From contig NZ_PGFZ01000008.1 of assembly GCF_002923755.1 (NCBI RefSeq), positions 82,664 to 146,663 of the forward strand: a stretch of 64,000 bases of DNA, in the 5' to 3' direction. Source of the stretch: Methylovulum psychrotolerans. Its GTDB lineage: Bacteria; Pseudomonadota; Gammaproteobacteria; Methylococcales; Methylomonadaceae. Every line of letters begins with the position of its first letter. The first letter of the stretch is position 1. This document shows, one piece after another, positions 26,878 to 35,103 of the stretch. The notes beneath the pieces were generated by a model. It was given only the letters and a program-made list of their open reading frames with translations. It did not search any database and was not told where the DNA came from. A program made the translations under genes and the position numbers.

Positions 26878-26922
26878 GATTATAGTGTAAATAGTTGCAA
26901 TGATGCAAATGATTCTTATTTG
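26878..26922 (-). promoter_or_regulatory. sigma-70 promoter overlapped by a Fur-box-like site
   Basis: On the minus strand TTGCAT and TATAAT (26884-26879) are separated by 18 bp. TCAAATAAGAATCATTTGC (26922-26904) matches the 19-bp Fur consensus GATAATGATAATCATTATC at about 12 positions and covers the -35. The first gene downstream is the porin, 34 bp away from the -10. Confidence 0.55.
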
Positions 26923-27053
26923 AATTTTTATAATCTGTCCAAGCGGATATTGGCTGCCCGCTATCGCGCTGCTATGGCGGCAAAACGATGATTTTCTGTA
27001 AGATTACGGCTTATAATGGTTAACTAGAACGCCCGCTTCTGGTATATTCAGAC

Positions 27054-27075
27054 CTATAGCGTCATGACGCTATAG
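27054..27075. promoter_or_regulatory. 22-bp perfect palindrome, candidate operator
   Basis: CTATAGCGTCA and its exact complement TGACGCTATAG abut without a spacer. It lies 165 bp upstream of the Ala/Pro-rich protein gene in a 395-bp intergenic region (26845-27239) whose other visible content is the Fur-type promoter reading leftward. A gapless palindrome favours a dimeric regulator over a terminator. Confidence 0.45.
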
Positions 27076-27239
27076 CCGTAGCCAGTCTAATAAGAGGGGG
27101 CGGCGCGGTATTTGGGGTGGAGCTGGCATCAGGGCATGATGGGCTGCACTGCCGATAGGCCGTTTAGGCCGATGGGCAAAACTGATAAGGTTATGATTTG
27201 CCAAAATAATAATAAAAACTACTGAAGAGGAAAGTCGTT

Positions 27240-27782
27240 ATGACTGAAATACTGTTTATATTCACCACTATTTTTGTGGCCTACGTCATCTATAGCATCG
27301 CTGACGGACAAAAGACGGCAGCGCCGTCACCCGTACCGCCCCCCGCCAGCCCTGCCGAGCCGCCAGTCGCTAAAGCCGCTCCCGCTGCCAAGGCTACTAG
27401 TGCCCTGGCTTCTGCTCAACCCGCCGACGCACCAGTGTCCGCCGAGCCTGCGGCCGCTGTTGCCGTTAACCCCTCCGCCGCAGAACCTGCCGTCACTATC
27501 GCCAAAGCCCCTCCAGTTGCCGCTAAGCGTGTAGCTGCCGAGCCTGTCCCCACTGCGGCGCATACCGTAGCAGCCAAAGGCAGTGTCCGCAATCCGAAGA
27601 CAGGGGAGGTGGCGACCGTGACCAACAATTACCGCTTCACCAAGCGTTGGATTAAAGAGGCCTTGGTGGCCGAAGGCCTATTAACTAAGATATATAAGAA
27701 CAACGAGCTGGATACGGCGGCGGAGGCGGCCATAAAAACCGCGTTACTGGAATTGGCGGCAATGGCTAAATATCAGGCCTAA
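27240..27782 (+). CDS. membrane-anchored Ala/Pro-rich protein
   Basis: 180 residues. One N-terminal helix (MTEILFIFTTIFVAYVIYSI), a long low-complexity Ala/Pro/Val stretch (about 25-115), then a small conserved-looking C-terminal domain (VRNPKTGEVATVTNNYRFTKRWIKEALVAEGLL). GAAGAGGAAAG precedes the ATG. The linker would hold the terminal domain away from the membrane; the side cannot be told. Function is unknown. Pro/Ala linkers of this kind occur in periplasm-spanning proteins, but the positive residues after the linker could equally bind nucleic acid inside the cell. Confidence 0.65.
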   Translation: MTEILFIFTTIFVAYVIYSIADGQKTAAPSPVPPPASPAEPPVAKAAPAAKATSALASAQPADAPVSAEPAAAVAVNPSAAEPAVTIAKAPPVAAKRVAAEPVPTAAHTVAAKGSVRNPKTGEVATVTNNYRFTKRWIKEALVAEGLLTKIYKNNELDTAAEAAIKTALLELAAMAKYQA

Positions 27783-28150
27783 AGCGATAAGTGTGGGCTC
27801 GGTAATGGGTAGGGGATAGCTTATCTACAAACCGCTGAGTTTGCTGTATCTGCCTGTGCTTAAGGCGGAGATATTGAAATCTGGCGGTTGTGCCAAAATG
27901 CCGGGCAGAGGCACCTGCCCGCCCTATCTGCATTGGGTTTTTCCCAACAACGGGTGATGATCCTTGGCCCGCTTTTACCATGTGGTATTCCTCCCCTGTT
28001 TTTCTAACCACCACCCCGCCAACAGTCCTTGTCTGTACACGCTTTAGCAGGTGCTGAAAAATCAACAGCAAAGCAACGATTTCTGTTTATAAGCCAACAT
28101 GATTTAGCCTGTTAAAAAACCAAGGCATTGATTTTTCATGGACTATATTG

Positions 28151-28165
28151 TGGCATTTTTATTGC
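28151..28165 (+). promoter_or_regulatory. sigma-54-type promoter
   Basis: TGGCATTTTTATTGC matches the sigma-54 consensus TGGCAC-N5-TTGC with one mismatch and the correct GG-to-GC spacing of 12. Transcription would start near 28176, 36 bp before the small ORF. The rest of 27783-28150 holds no gene; it contains a 7-bp hairpin (CGGGCAG/CTGCCCG near 27902-27922) and room for an activator site. Confidence 0.55.
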
Positions 28166-28211
28166 GTTGATGTGTATTGGGCAATAAAACAAAGTGAGTT
28201 GGAGGAAACCT

Positions 28212-28334
28212 ATGAATATGTCTGCAATTGAATTAAATGCTACTGTTGGTATCATCACCCCTATAGTCACAACCCGTTCCCCAGAAGCTTTCGTCAAGGC
28301 TAGCCAATTTGCAGCGGTGAATATCCTACCTTAG
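28212..28334 (+). CDS. 40-residue ORF behind a sigma-54 promoter
   Basis: Begins MNMSAIELNATVGIIT and ends FAAVNILP. It has a near-ideal ribosome site, GGAGGAAACC, 7-10 bp before the ATG, much better than the gene that follows. It is not hydrophobic enough for a membrane peptide and has no Cys. It ends 20 bp before the next gene. It could be a genuine small protein, a leader peptide controlling the next gene, or the true N-terminus of that gene separated by a frameshift. The next frame is +2 relative to this one. Confidence 0.5.
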   Translation: MNMSAIELNATVGIITPIVTTRSPEAFVKASQFAAVNILP

Positions 28335-28354
28335 CCAATCCGGTAAACGCCCCT

Positions 28355-29635
28355 ATGCAAGCCGCTAAAAAAATAGCCGTCGTTGGTTCATCCCATGTCA
28401 CTTGGTGGGAGTTGGCTATCGAAAGGCGGCAGATACCGCAGCCATTGCCCGCCATCGTCTTTATAGGCCGTAGTGCGATGCCGATTTGGGCGGATTATAT
28501 CCAAGCCAAACTTGCCGCTATTGAAGATCAGGTTGATGAAGTCTTTGTATTTTTAGGTGATTTAAGGTTTGGCAATAAAATCTTAACGGACGGGGAATTT
28601 ATCCGCACCGGAGCGACATCGGGAAGCTTCCTTTATATTGATAAAGACTTGATCAGCGACGCAAACGACAAAATCATGTTGGGTCTCACGCTGTCTTATT
28701 TACAGCAATTGTCCGCCCGATTAGGGTCAAAATTGCGTATCTTGTTTTGGTCATCGACATTCCGTGAATACTATAACCTAGAAACTGGGCGCTATGGCGG
28801 GCGGGGCAATTATCGCCATCCGGTTTGGAATTTGGCCGAGCTGATCGCTCCGTTCGGTAGCACTGCCATCGATACCACAGGCTTAACCGCATTGCCGATA
28901 GACAGTTATTTTCTTGACGGTAACGGCCATTGCACCAGCAAAGGCTATGCTTTTATTTACCGTTTGCTGGCAGGGCAGCGGGCTGTGGCGGCTTACCAAT
29001 CCGTCTACGCCGATTTTGCAAGTTGGGGCCATCTGTTGTTCCCAAGCGGAGCTGAGCGCTATAAGGTAAATATTACCGGTGCTTCGATAGCCTTTAAAAC
29101 TTTGTTAAAAGCAGTGCGCACCGATTATTTTAAGCTACCCGCCCAATGGGCGGTCAATGAGGTAAAAACCTGTAAAACGGTAGAGGATTCTTATGATGTT
29201 GTGGTTTATCTTTCCGGCTTACATTTCCAGGACGAGGATCAGGTGCAGATTCACGCTAAAATCGCTGAAGAAAAGGCTAACCTTCAACGCTTGTCCTCTG
29301 GCGGGTCTCTGTGCGTTATTTTTTGGGACCAGTGGGCGCGGGAAATAGTGGCTCAGCGTCCTGAGTATCGGCAGCAGTTTTTGCCGAAACATCCCGATGG
29401 CCGAGTCCGGCAGATTGAGCAAGCCTTTGCCCCTTATGAGGTCAAGCCATTAAGCCTTATCCCTTTCGTGGATGCCGATGGCATGGTGGAGTGCGGCAGC
29501 TCTTTTGAGCCCACGACCAAAGGTTTTGCCGCCCTTTTCCATCTGATCATAACCGAAGACATGGTGACGGCCTTTGCGCGTTACCATAAGATGGCTGGCT
29601 ATTGCCTAAACCAAGCTTATGACGCAAATGCCTAG
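28355..29635 (+). CDS. unrecognised 426-residue protein, possibly SGNH-like
   Basis: No signal peptide or membrane helix. The N-terminus IAVVGSSHVTWWE and DGNGHCTSKGY near residue 190 recall the GDS-like and terminal His blocks of SGNH hydrolases, but the match is weak. The second half (SYDVVVYLSGLHF, then GGSLCVIFWDQW) looks like another alpha/beta unit. The ATG has no clear SD, so translation probably depends on the small ORF upstream. Expression from the sigma-54 promoter and proximity to pilRS suggest control by an NtrC-type activator. Function unknown. Confidence 0.6.
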   Translation: MQAAKKIAVVGSSHVTWWELAIERRQIPQPLPAIVFIGRSAMPIWADYIQAKLAAIEDQVDEVFVFLGDLRFGNKILTDGEFIRTGATSGSFLYIDKDLISDANDKIMLGLTLSYLQQLSARLGSKLRILFWSSTFREYYNLETGRYGGRGNYRHPVWNLAELIAPFGSTAIDTTGLTALPIDSYFLDGNGHCTSKGYAFIYRLLAGQRAVAAYQSVYADFASWGHLLFPSGAERYKVNITGASIAFKTLLKAVRTDYFKLPAQWAVNEVKTCKTVEDSYDVVVYLSGLHFQDEDQVQIHAKIAEEKANLQRLSSGGSLCVIFWDQWAREIVAQRPEYRQQFLPKHPDGRVRQIEQAFAPYEVKPLSLIPFVDADGMVECGSSFEPTTKGFAALFHLIITEDMVTAFARYHKMAGYCLNQAYDANA

Positions 29636-29747
29636 CCCATTAACCCACATTTGGGATGGTTAGGTGTTTTTGCAATTTGGCCGGGCAGGCCGGATTGCCT
29701 GCCATGGTCTTTTGCCCGTCTATCCGTTAGCCCCGCCTGACAGGGGG

Positions 29748-31082
29748 TTAGTTATCCATGTTCAGCTTTTTAAGACGGTAGCGGAAGGAGCGGAAAGACA
29801 GCCCTAACTGCTTGGCGGCGGCGGTTTTGTTCCATTTATTTTCTTCCAGTGCGGTGGCGATGGCTTTGCGCTCAATGTCTTCCAAATAATCTTCCAGCGA
29901 CCCCTGAGACGGATCATAATCGGCGGGGTTGTTGGTGTTCGGGCTACTGACAGGCAAATTAAGGTCGTCAACTTCAATCTCTTTACCATTGAATAAAGCC
30001 AGTGAGCGTTCCAAAATATTTTCCAGTTCGCGGACATTGCCCGGAAACGCATATTGCTGCAAAGCCGCTAGGGCAGCGAACGATAAGCTAGGATTATTGC
30101 CGCCTGTCAATTTTGCTAAAATATGGGCGATGAGCAAGGTGATGTCGCTGATGCGTTCGCGTAACGGCGGGATATGCAGGTCAATGACATTGATGCGGTA
30201 ATACAAATCTTGCCGGAAGCTACCCTCTTGCACCATTTGCGCCAAATTGCGGTGGGTGGCGCTTAACAGGCGGATATCGACGGGAATTTCTTGGTATTCG
30301 CCGACCGGGCGGATCTTTTTCTCTTGGATAGCCCGTAGCAACTTCACTTGCAAGGACAAAGGTAAATCGGCGACTTCATCCAAAAATAAGGTGCCGCCTT
30401 CCGCCGCTTGGAACAGCCCCTTCTTATCACTGACGGCTCCCGTGAAACTGCCTTTTTTATGACCGAAAAATTCGCTTTCGATCAGTTCATGAGGGATGGC
30501 TCCGCAATTAATGGCAATAAATGGCCGGTCGTGACGTGAGCTTTGTTCATGGATCAGTCGGGCGACCAATTCTTTGCCCGAACCGGATTCACCGCTGATA
30601 TAGACCGGGGCTTGGCTACGCGCCAGTTTAGTGATTTTGGCGCGGATCTCGCACATGACCGCCGATTCGCCGAGCAAAACCTGTTGCATCTGCGGTTTTT
30701 TGTCGCTGGCATCGCCCGATTCTTTCAGGGCGCTTTTGATGAGTTGCCGTAAGGCCGCCAAATCGACCGGCTTGGAGACAAAATCAAAAGCGCCTTTTTT
30801 CATCGCCAAAATTGCCGTGTCCATATTGCCGTGCGCGGTAATCACCGCAATTGGTAAAGGGCTGGGTAAGGTCTGGATCTGGTCGATCAAGTCCAGTCCG
30901 TCGCCGTCCGGCAAGTGCATGTCGGTCAGGCAAACATCAAACGCATATTGCCTAAGTAGGGCTGCGGCTTGGGCGAGTGTGCCTGCGCATTGGCAGTTAA
31001 TGCCCATCCGGTTGAGGGTGATTTCGAGCAGTTCCCGAATATCCGGTTCATCATCTACGATTAGTGCCAGTGGTTTGGTCAT
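29748..31082 (-). CDS. pilR: PilR, sigma-54-dependent response regulator
   Basis: 444 residues. Receiver at about 1-120 with phospho-acceptor in LTDMHLPDG (Asp54). AAA+ domain at about 135-370 with Walker A GESGSGKE, the sigma-54 contact loop GAFTGA in the form GSFTGA, and Walker B GGTLFLDEVAD. A Fis-type HTH (NKTAAAKQLGLSFRSFRYRLKKL) ends the protein. PilR activates pilin transcription with sigma-54. It overlaps pilS by 4 bp. The sigma-54 promoter at 28151 and the pilus operon at 55.8 kb are possible targets. Confidence 0.92.
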   Translation of the reverse strand: MTKPLALIVDDEPDIRELLEITLNRMGINCQCAGTLAQAAALLRQYAFDVCLTDMHLPDGDGLDLIDQIQTLPSPLPIAVITAHGNMDTAILAMKKGAFDFVSKPVDLAALRQLIKSALKESGDASDKKPQMQQVLLGESAVMCEIRAKITKLARSQAPVYISGESGSGKELVARLIHEQSSRHDRPFIAINCGAIPHELIESEFFGHKKGSFTGAVSDKKGLFQAAEGGTLFLDEVADLPLSLQVKLLRAIQEKKIRPVGEYQEIPVDIRLLSATHRNLAQMVQEGSFRQDLYYRINVIDLHIPPLRERISDITLLIAHILAKLTGGNNPSLSFAALAALQQYAFPGNVRELENILERSLALFNGKEIEVDDLNLPVSSPNTNNPADYDPSQGSLEDYLEDIERKAIATALEENKWNKTAAAKQLGLSFRSFRYRLKKLNMDN

Positions 31083-32707
31083 ATTTCAATCAGGTTTTTG
31101 TCCGCATTGAGTACACAGAGCCGAAAGCAACTCCGATTATCATCTGTTAAATGATAGCTTAATTTTGCCTGATTGAGTTCCGCCAGTTCTTTGGAAATGT
31201 ATAAACCCAGACCTGTGCCGCTGGCCGATGTCGTGAAAAAAGGTTCGAAAAGATGGTTAAGGCTTTGTTGATCAATGCCTTTGCCGTTATCAATGACTTC
31301 GATGCAAGGTAAGTCTTCGTCGAGAAAGCTTTGGACAAAAATGTGGCCCAGTTCCGGTTTTCCGTACTTTAAGGCGTTCTCACATAAATTATTCATGATT
31401 TGCCTTAGATGGTTGGGGTCGATAAACCCATACAAGGGAGTTTGGTTATGGGTGATACGGAAATTTTCGGTACACACCTGATGTAAGAGCGTGAAATTTT
31501 GCAGATACTGATCAAGCCAAGCGGTCAATTCAATGCGTTCGCGGTTGGAATCATGGCGTTTGGACAAACGCAGAATATCCTCAATAATGACATTGACCCG
31601 CCCGCATTGGGTCACGATAATGTCGGTCAGGCGACGGTCCGCAGCGGGCAACTGCTCGGATTCCGCCAACAATTGCCCGGCATGGCTGATGGCACCGAGC
31701 GGATTGCGGATTTCATGGGCAATGCTGGCGGTGAGGCGGCCTAAAGAAGCCAGCTTGCCTTGCTGGACCCGTTGGTTATGCAGGGCACTATCCTCTAGCA
31801 TGACCATATAAAAATTATCATAATGTGCGGACAGCAGCATAAAACGGCTACTGATGTCGGCTTGGTCGGGGATGGCGATGGCGGCGACATTGGCTTCCGA
31901 GTCGGTCAGCCAGTGCCGGAACGCCCGCGCCAGATGTGGGGAAACGTCGCTTAGGTGCTTAGGCGGCTTGGTTTGTTTGGTTAACCTTAAGGCCGCCTCA
32001 TTAATCGAATGGATATACTGGCGTCGGTCGGCAATGATGATTCCCGATTGTAAGTTTTGGATAATATACTGGTTTAAGTCTTCTAGCTTAAGAATGGTCG
32101 CCTGCTGCTGCTCGGCCAGTTGCAAGCTGTCTTCACTACGCTTGGCAAGAATATAGGCTAATAAGGCAATAGTAAAAAATGCCGCCCCCAATATGCCGGT
32201 ATAAGTGTAAGAACTGGGGTCGATGATCTGGTGTTGGTCGGTAAAAATCCGCTCAGCGAGTACCGCTAAGCTCGCCATGGCCGCAAATAGCACGGCACAA
32301 ATGCCGCCGATTAACAGACCGCCTGAGGCAATGGAAATGGCGATCAAAATGCCTAAGCCGCTTTTAATGCCGCCACAGGCGTGCATCAGCAAGGTGAGCA
32401 GGATAATATCGGTAAAAATCAGCAATTGCGCTTGCGATGTGTATTGGGTCAGCCGCCAGAACACACAAATCAATGACGTGAAAGTCAGTAACCAATAGCA
32501 TTGGCTGCTGTATACATATAAGTCACGGTAGTAAGGGGTCAGTAGGCTGGTATCGGCATCTTGGTATAACAGCGCGAGAAATAAGCTCGCCAAGATCAGC
32601 CGATAGATCAAGAATACTTTTAACAAGGCCCAGGCTTGCTGCGCCGGAATGCCATAGCCTTTGGAAAAAGGGCAGGGGTATAGCCGTTCAGAGGGTTTTA
32701 TAGCCAT
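31079..32707 (-). CDS. pilS: PilS, membrane sensor histidine kinase
   Basis: 542 residues. Six helices in the first 190 residues, a PAS domain (about 205-310), the H-box SIAHEIRNPLGAISHA (about 333-348), an N-box (NNLCENALKYG), DNGKGID and GTGLGLYIS. PilS senses pilin in the membrane and phosphorylates PilR; the encoded topology matches the family. The gene precedes pilR with a 4-bp overlap. An ATG at 32707 is the only good start. Confidence 0.92.
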   Translation of the reverse strand: MAIKPSERLYPCPFSKGYGIPAQQAWALLKVFLIYRLILASLFLALLYQDADTSLLTPYYRDLYVYSSQCYWLLTFTSLICVFWRLTQYTSQAQLLIFTDIILLTLLMHACGGIKSGLGILIAISIASGGLLIGGICAVLFAAMASLAVLAERIFTDQHQIIDPSSYTYTGILGAAFFTIALLAYILAKRSEDSLQLAEQQQATILKLEDLNQYIIQNLQSGIIIADRRQYIHSINEAALRLTKQTKPPKHLSDVSPHLARAFRHWLTDSEANVAAIAIPDQADISSRFMLLSAHYDNFYMVMLEDSALHNQRVQQGKLASLGRLTASIAHEIRNPLGAISHAGQLLAESEQLPAADRRLTDIIVTQCGRVNVIIEDILRLSKRHDSNRERIELTAWLDQYLQNFTLLHQVCTENFRITHNQTPLYGFIDPNHLRQIMNNLCENALKYGKPELGHIFVQSFLDEDLPCIEVIDNGKGIDQQSLNHLFEPFFTTSASGTGLGLYISKELAELNQAKLSYHLTDDNRSCFRLCVLNADKNLIEI

Positions 32708-32875
32708 TTGCTTATGATAAGGATAGCGTTTTATAGAGACTTGGCTAGAATAGCCACCAGCTTATAGCATAGCAGCTAAAGCCCCGGTCAGGGGGTTAAG
32801 GCTGTTTAAGCCCATTCTAAATAATAATAGCGCCGATTACCCAATCGTTTTTCGCCAAAACCGTCAGGAGCACGT

Positions 32876-34042
32876 ATGAATATCCATGAATATCAGGCCA
32901 AGCAGTTGTTTCAGCATTACCATATCCCGATCCCCGAAGGCCAGTCGGCCAGTACCCCGGAACAGGCCGAAGCGGTGGCGCAACAATTGGGCGGCGGCAC
33001 TTGGGTGGTGAAGGCGCAAGTCCATGCGGGCGGACGCGGTAAGGTCGGCGGTGTCAAACTGGCCAACAGCGTCGCGGCGGTCGGGCAATACAGCCGTGAC
33101 TTGCTGGGCCGCCGCCTAGTCACCCAGCAAACCGATGCCGCAGGCTTGCCCATCGGCGCAGTGCTGGTGGAAAAAACCTACCCGATCAAACGCGAGCTTT
33201 ATTTAAGCTTGGTGTTAGACCGTGCCAGCGAACGGTTGATTTTTATCGCGTCGGCGGCAGGTGGCATGGATATAGAAACCGTCGCCCATGATACCCCAGA
33301 ATTGATTCTGACCGTACCCGTCCACCCCGCCGCCGGCTTGCAAGGCTACCAATGCCGGAAAGTCGGCTATGCCTTAGGTTTGCAAGGCGGGCAGCAAAAA
33401 GCCTTGGCGGCGATTATGCAGGGCCTGTATGATTTGTTTTTAGCCAAAGATGCCAGCCAAATCGAAATTAACCCACTGATTGAAACCGATACTGGCGAGC
33501 TGTTGGCCTTGGATGCCAAAATCAATTTTGACGACAACGCCGTTGCCCTGCACCCCGACATTTTGGCGATGAAAGACCCGGCGCAAGAAGACGACAAAGA
33601 AAATGAAGCCCAACAATTCGGCCTGAACTATATTACCTTAGACGGCAATATCGGCTGTATGGTCAATGGCGCGGGTTTGGCGATGGCGACGATGGACTTG
33701 GTCAAGCTGAAAGGCGGCTTACCCGCCAACTTTTTGGATGTCGGCGGCGGTACCACGGTCGCCAAGGTCTGCGAAGCCTTTAAGTTGATCCTGTCAGATG
33801 GCACTGTTAAAGCGGTGTTGGTCAATATTTTTGGCGGTATCGTCAAATGCGATGTCATTGCCGAAGGCATCCTGGAAGCGATCAAACAAATCCATGTCAG
33901 TGTTCCTGTCGTGGTGCGCTTGGAGGGCACGAATGTCGAAGAGGGGCGGGCGTTGTTAAGCAATACCGGACTGAATTTATATGCCGCCGAGGACTTGGCG
34001 CACGCGGCGGAACAAGTGGTAAAACTGGCGGAGGCCGCATGA
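32876..34042 (+). CDS. sucC: succinyl-CoA synthetase beta subunit
   Basis: 388 residues, standard length. N-terminal [12 protein letters not shown], the ATP-grasp Lys/Gly strand [23 protein letters not shown] for metal binding and the C-terminal [11 protein letters not shown]. Makes ATP (or GTP) from succinyl-CoA in the TCA cycle with SucD. I considered malate thiokinase MtkA, but the C-terminal half ([33 protein letters not shown]) is closer to SucC as I know it. It overlaps sucD by 4 bp. Confidence 0.92.
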   Translation: MNIHEYQAKQLFQHYHIPIPEGQSASTPEQAEAVAQQLGGGTWVVKAQVHAGGRGKVGGVKLANSVAAVGQYSRDLLGRRLVTQQTDAAGLPIGAVLVEKTYPIKRELYLSLVLDRASERLIFIASAAGGMDIETVAHDTPELILTVPVHPAAGLQGYQCRKVGYALGLQGGQQKALAAIMQGLYDLFLAKDASQIEINPLIETDTGELLALDAKINFDDNAVALHPDILAMKDPAQEDDKENEAQQFGLNYITLDGNIGCMVNGAGLAMATMDLVKLKGGLPANFLDVGGGTTVAKVCEAFKLILSDGTVKAVLVNIFGGIVKCDVIAEGILEAIKQIHVSVPVVVRLEGTNVEEGRALLSNTGLNLYAAEDLAHAAEQVVKLAEAA

Positions 34043-34905
34043 GCATTTTAATCGATAAAGACACTAAAGTCCTGTGCCAAGGCTTTACCGGCAAACAAGG
34101 CACTTTCCATTCCCAACAAGCCTTGGATTACGGTACGCAACTGGTCGGCGGCGTAACCCCTGAGCGCGGCGGCGAGACTCATTTGGGTTTGCCCGTTTTT
34201 AACACCGTACAAGCCGCTGTGGACGCGACTGGCGCGACCGCCAGCGTCATCTATGTGCCGCCGTTTTACGCCGCAGACGCGATTTTAGAGGCCGTAGACG
34301 CAGGTATCCAATTGATTGTCTGTATTACCGAAGGCATCCCCATTTTGCAGATGCTGCGCGTTAAAGCCGCTATGGCGGGTACTGGCGCGTTACTGATCGG
34401 CCCCAACTGCCCCGGCATCATCACCCCAGGGCAGTGCAAAATCGGCATCATGCCTGCGAAAATCCACTTACCGGGTTCTATCGGCATCGTCTCGCGCTCC
34501 GGCACCTTAACGTATGAATCCGTCCATCAGACCACCGCTCAAGGCCTAGGCCAAAGCACTTGCGTCGGTATCGGCGGCGACCCCGTGCATGGCATGAACT
34601 TCGTCGATGTCCTCAGCCGCTTTCAGGCTGATGAGCAGACTAAAGGCATTGTCATGGTCGGCGAAATCGGCGGCGGCGAAGAGGAAGATGCCGCCGACTA
34701 TATCAAAGCCCACGTCACCAAGCCTGTGGTGGCGTATATCGCCGGACAAACCGCCCCGGCGGGTAAGCGTATGGGTCACGCCGGGGCGATAGTCACTGGC
34801 GGCAAAGGCACAGCGGCGGGTAAGATTGCCGCGTTGAAGGCGGCGGGGATTGAAGTGGTCAGCTCGCCTACCGATATTGGCGTGGCGATGAAGGCGTGTT
34901 TTTAA
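34039..34905 (+). CDS. sucD: succinyl-CoA synthetase alpha subunit
   Basis: 288 residues from the ATG at 34039 ([21 protein letters not shown]), which overlaps the sucC stop (ATGA). CoA-binding Rossmann domain, [22 protein letters not shown] and the phospho-histidine segment [10 protein letters not shown]. Forms the heterodimer with SucC. The longer in-frame extension upstream lies inside sucC and is not credible. Confidence 0.93.
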   Translation: MSILIDKDTKVLCQGFTGKQGTFHSQQALDYGTQLVGGVTPERGGETHLGLPVFNTVQAAVDATGATASVIYVPPFYAADAILEAVDAGIQLIVCITEGIPILQMLRVKAAMAGTGALLIGPNCPGIITPGQCKIGIMPAKIHLPGSIGIVSRSGTLTYESVHQTTAQGLGQSTCVGIGGDPVHGMNFVDVLSRFQADEQTKGIVMVGEIGGGEEEDAADYIKAHVTKPVVAYIAGQTAPAGKRMGHAGAIVTGGKGTAAGKIAALKAAGIEVVSSPTDIGVAMKACF

Positions 34906-34933
34906 GTTAGGCTTGTTGTTAAGCCAACATTCT

Positions 34934-34957
34934 AAGACGCGGGTAGCCGCGTCTTTT
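34934..34957 (+). terminator. intrinsic terminator after sucCD
   Basis: AAGACGCGG pairs perfectly with CCGCGTCTT around a GTAG loop, followed by TT-C. The 9-bp GC-rich stem lies 29 bp past the sucD stop. Confidence 0.7.
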
Positions 34958-34998
34958 CATTGCCGCGACGATATTAAATCTAAAGCCGATCGCTTGGG

Positions 34999-35024
34999 TT
35001 TTGGAGCGTGGGCATCTACCCTAG
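34999..35024. repeat. dispersed palindromic repeat, half copy E
   Basis: TTTTGGAGCGTGGGCATCTACCC resembles one arm of the GGAGCGCGGGCATC family. The other arm is absent, so it is a remnant. Confidence 0.35.
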
Positions 35025-35103
35025 GTTCCTTAATTATGGTTTTTTGCCTGCATTCGCCAAGTCGAGTTCCTTTCTTGCCCTGTTTTAATCAATTAGGAAT
35101 TGT

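Noticed and set aside
27766..28071. Minus-strand 101-residue frame before the sigma-54 promoter
   Set aside because: No domain, no ribosome site and overlap with the end of the 27240 gene.
33847..34038. Longer sucD start
   Set aside because: The extra 64 residues lie inside sucC and are Cys/Arg-rich; the ATGA overlap at 34039 is the normal arrangement.
32876..34905. Malate thiokinase (mtkAB) instead of sucCD
   Set aside because: Considered because methylotrophs may carry mtkAB. Sequence segments agree better with SucC/SucD, and no serine-cycle genes are adjacent.
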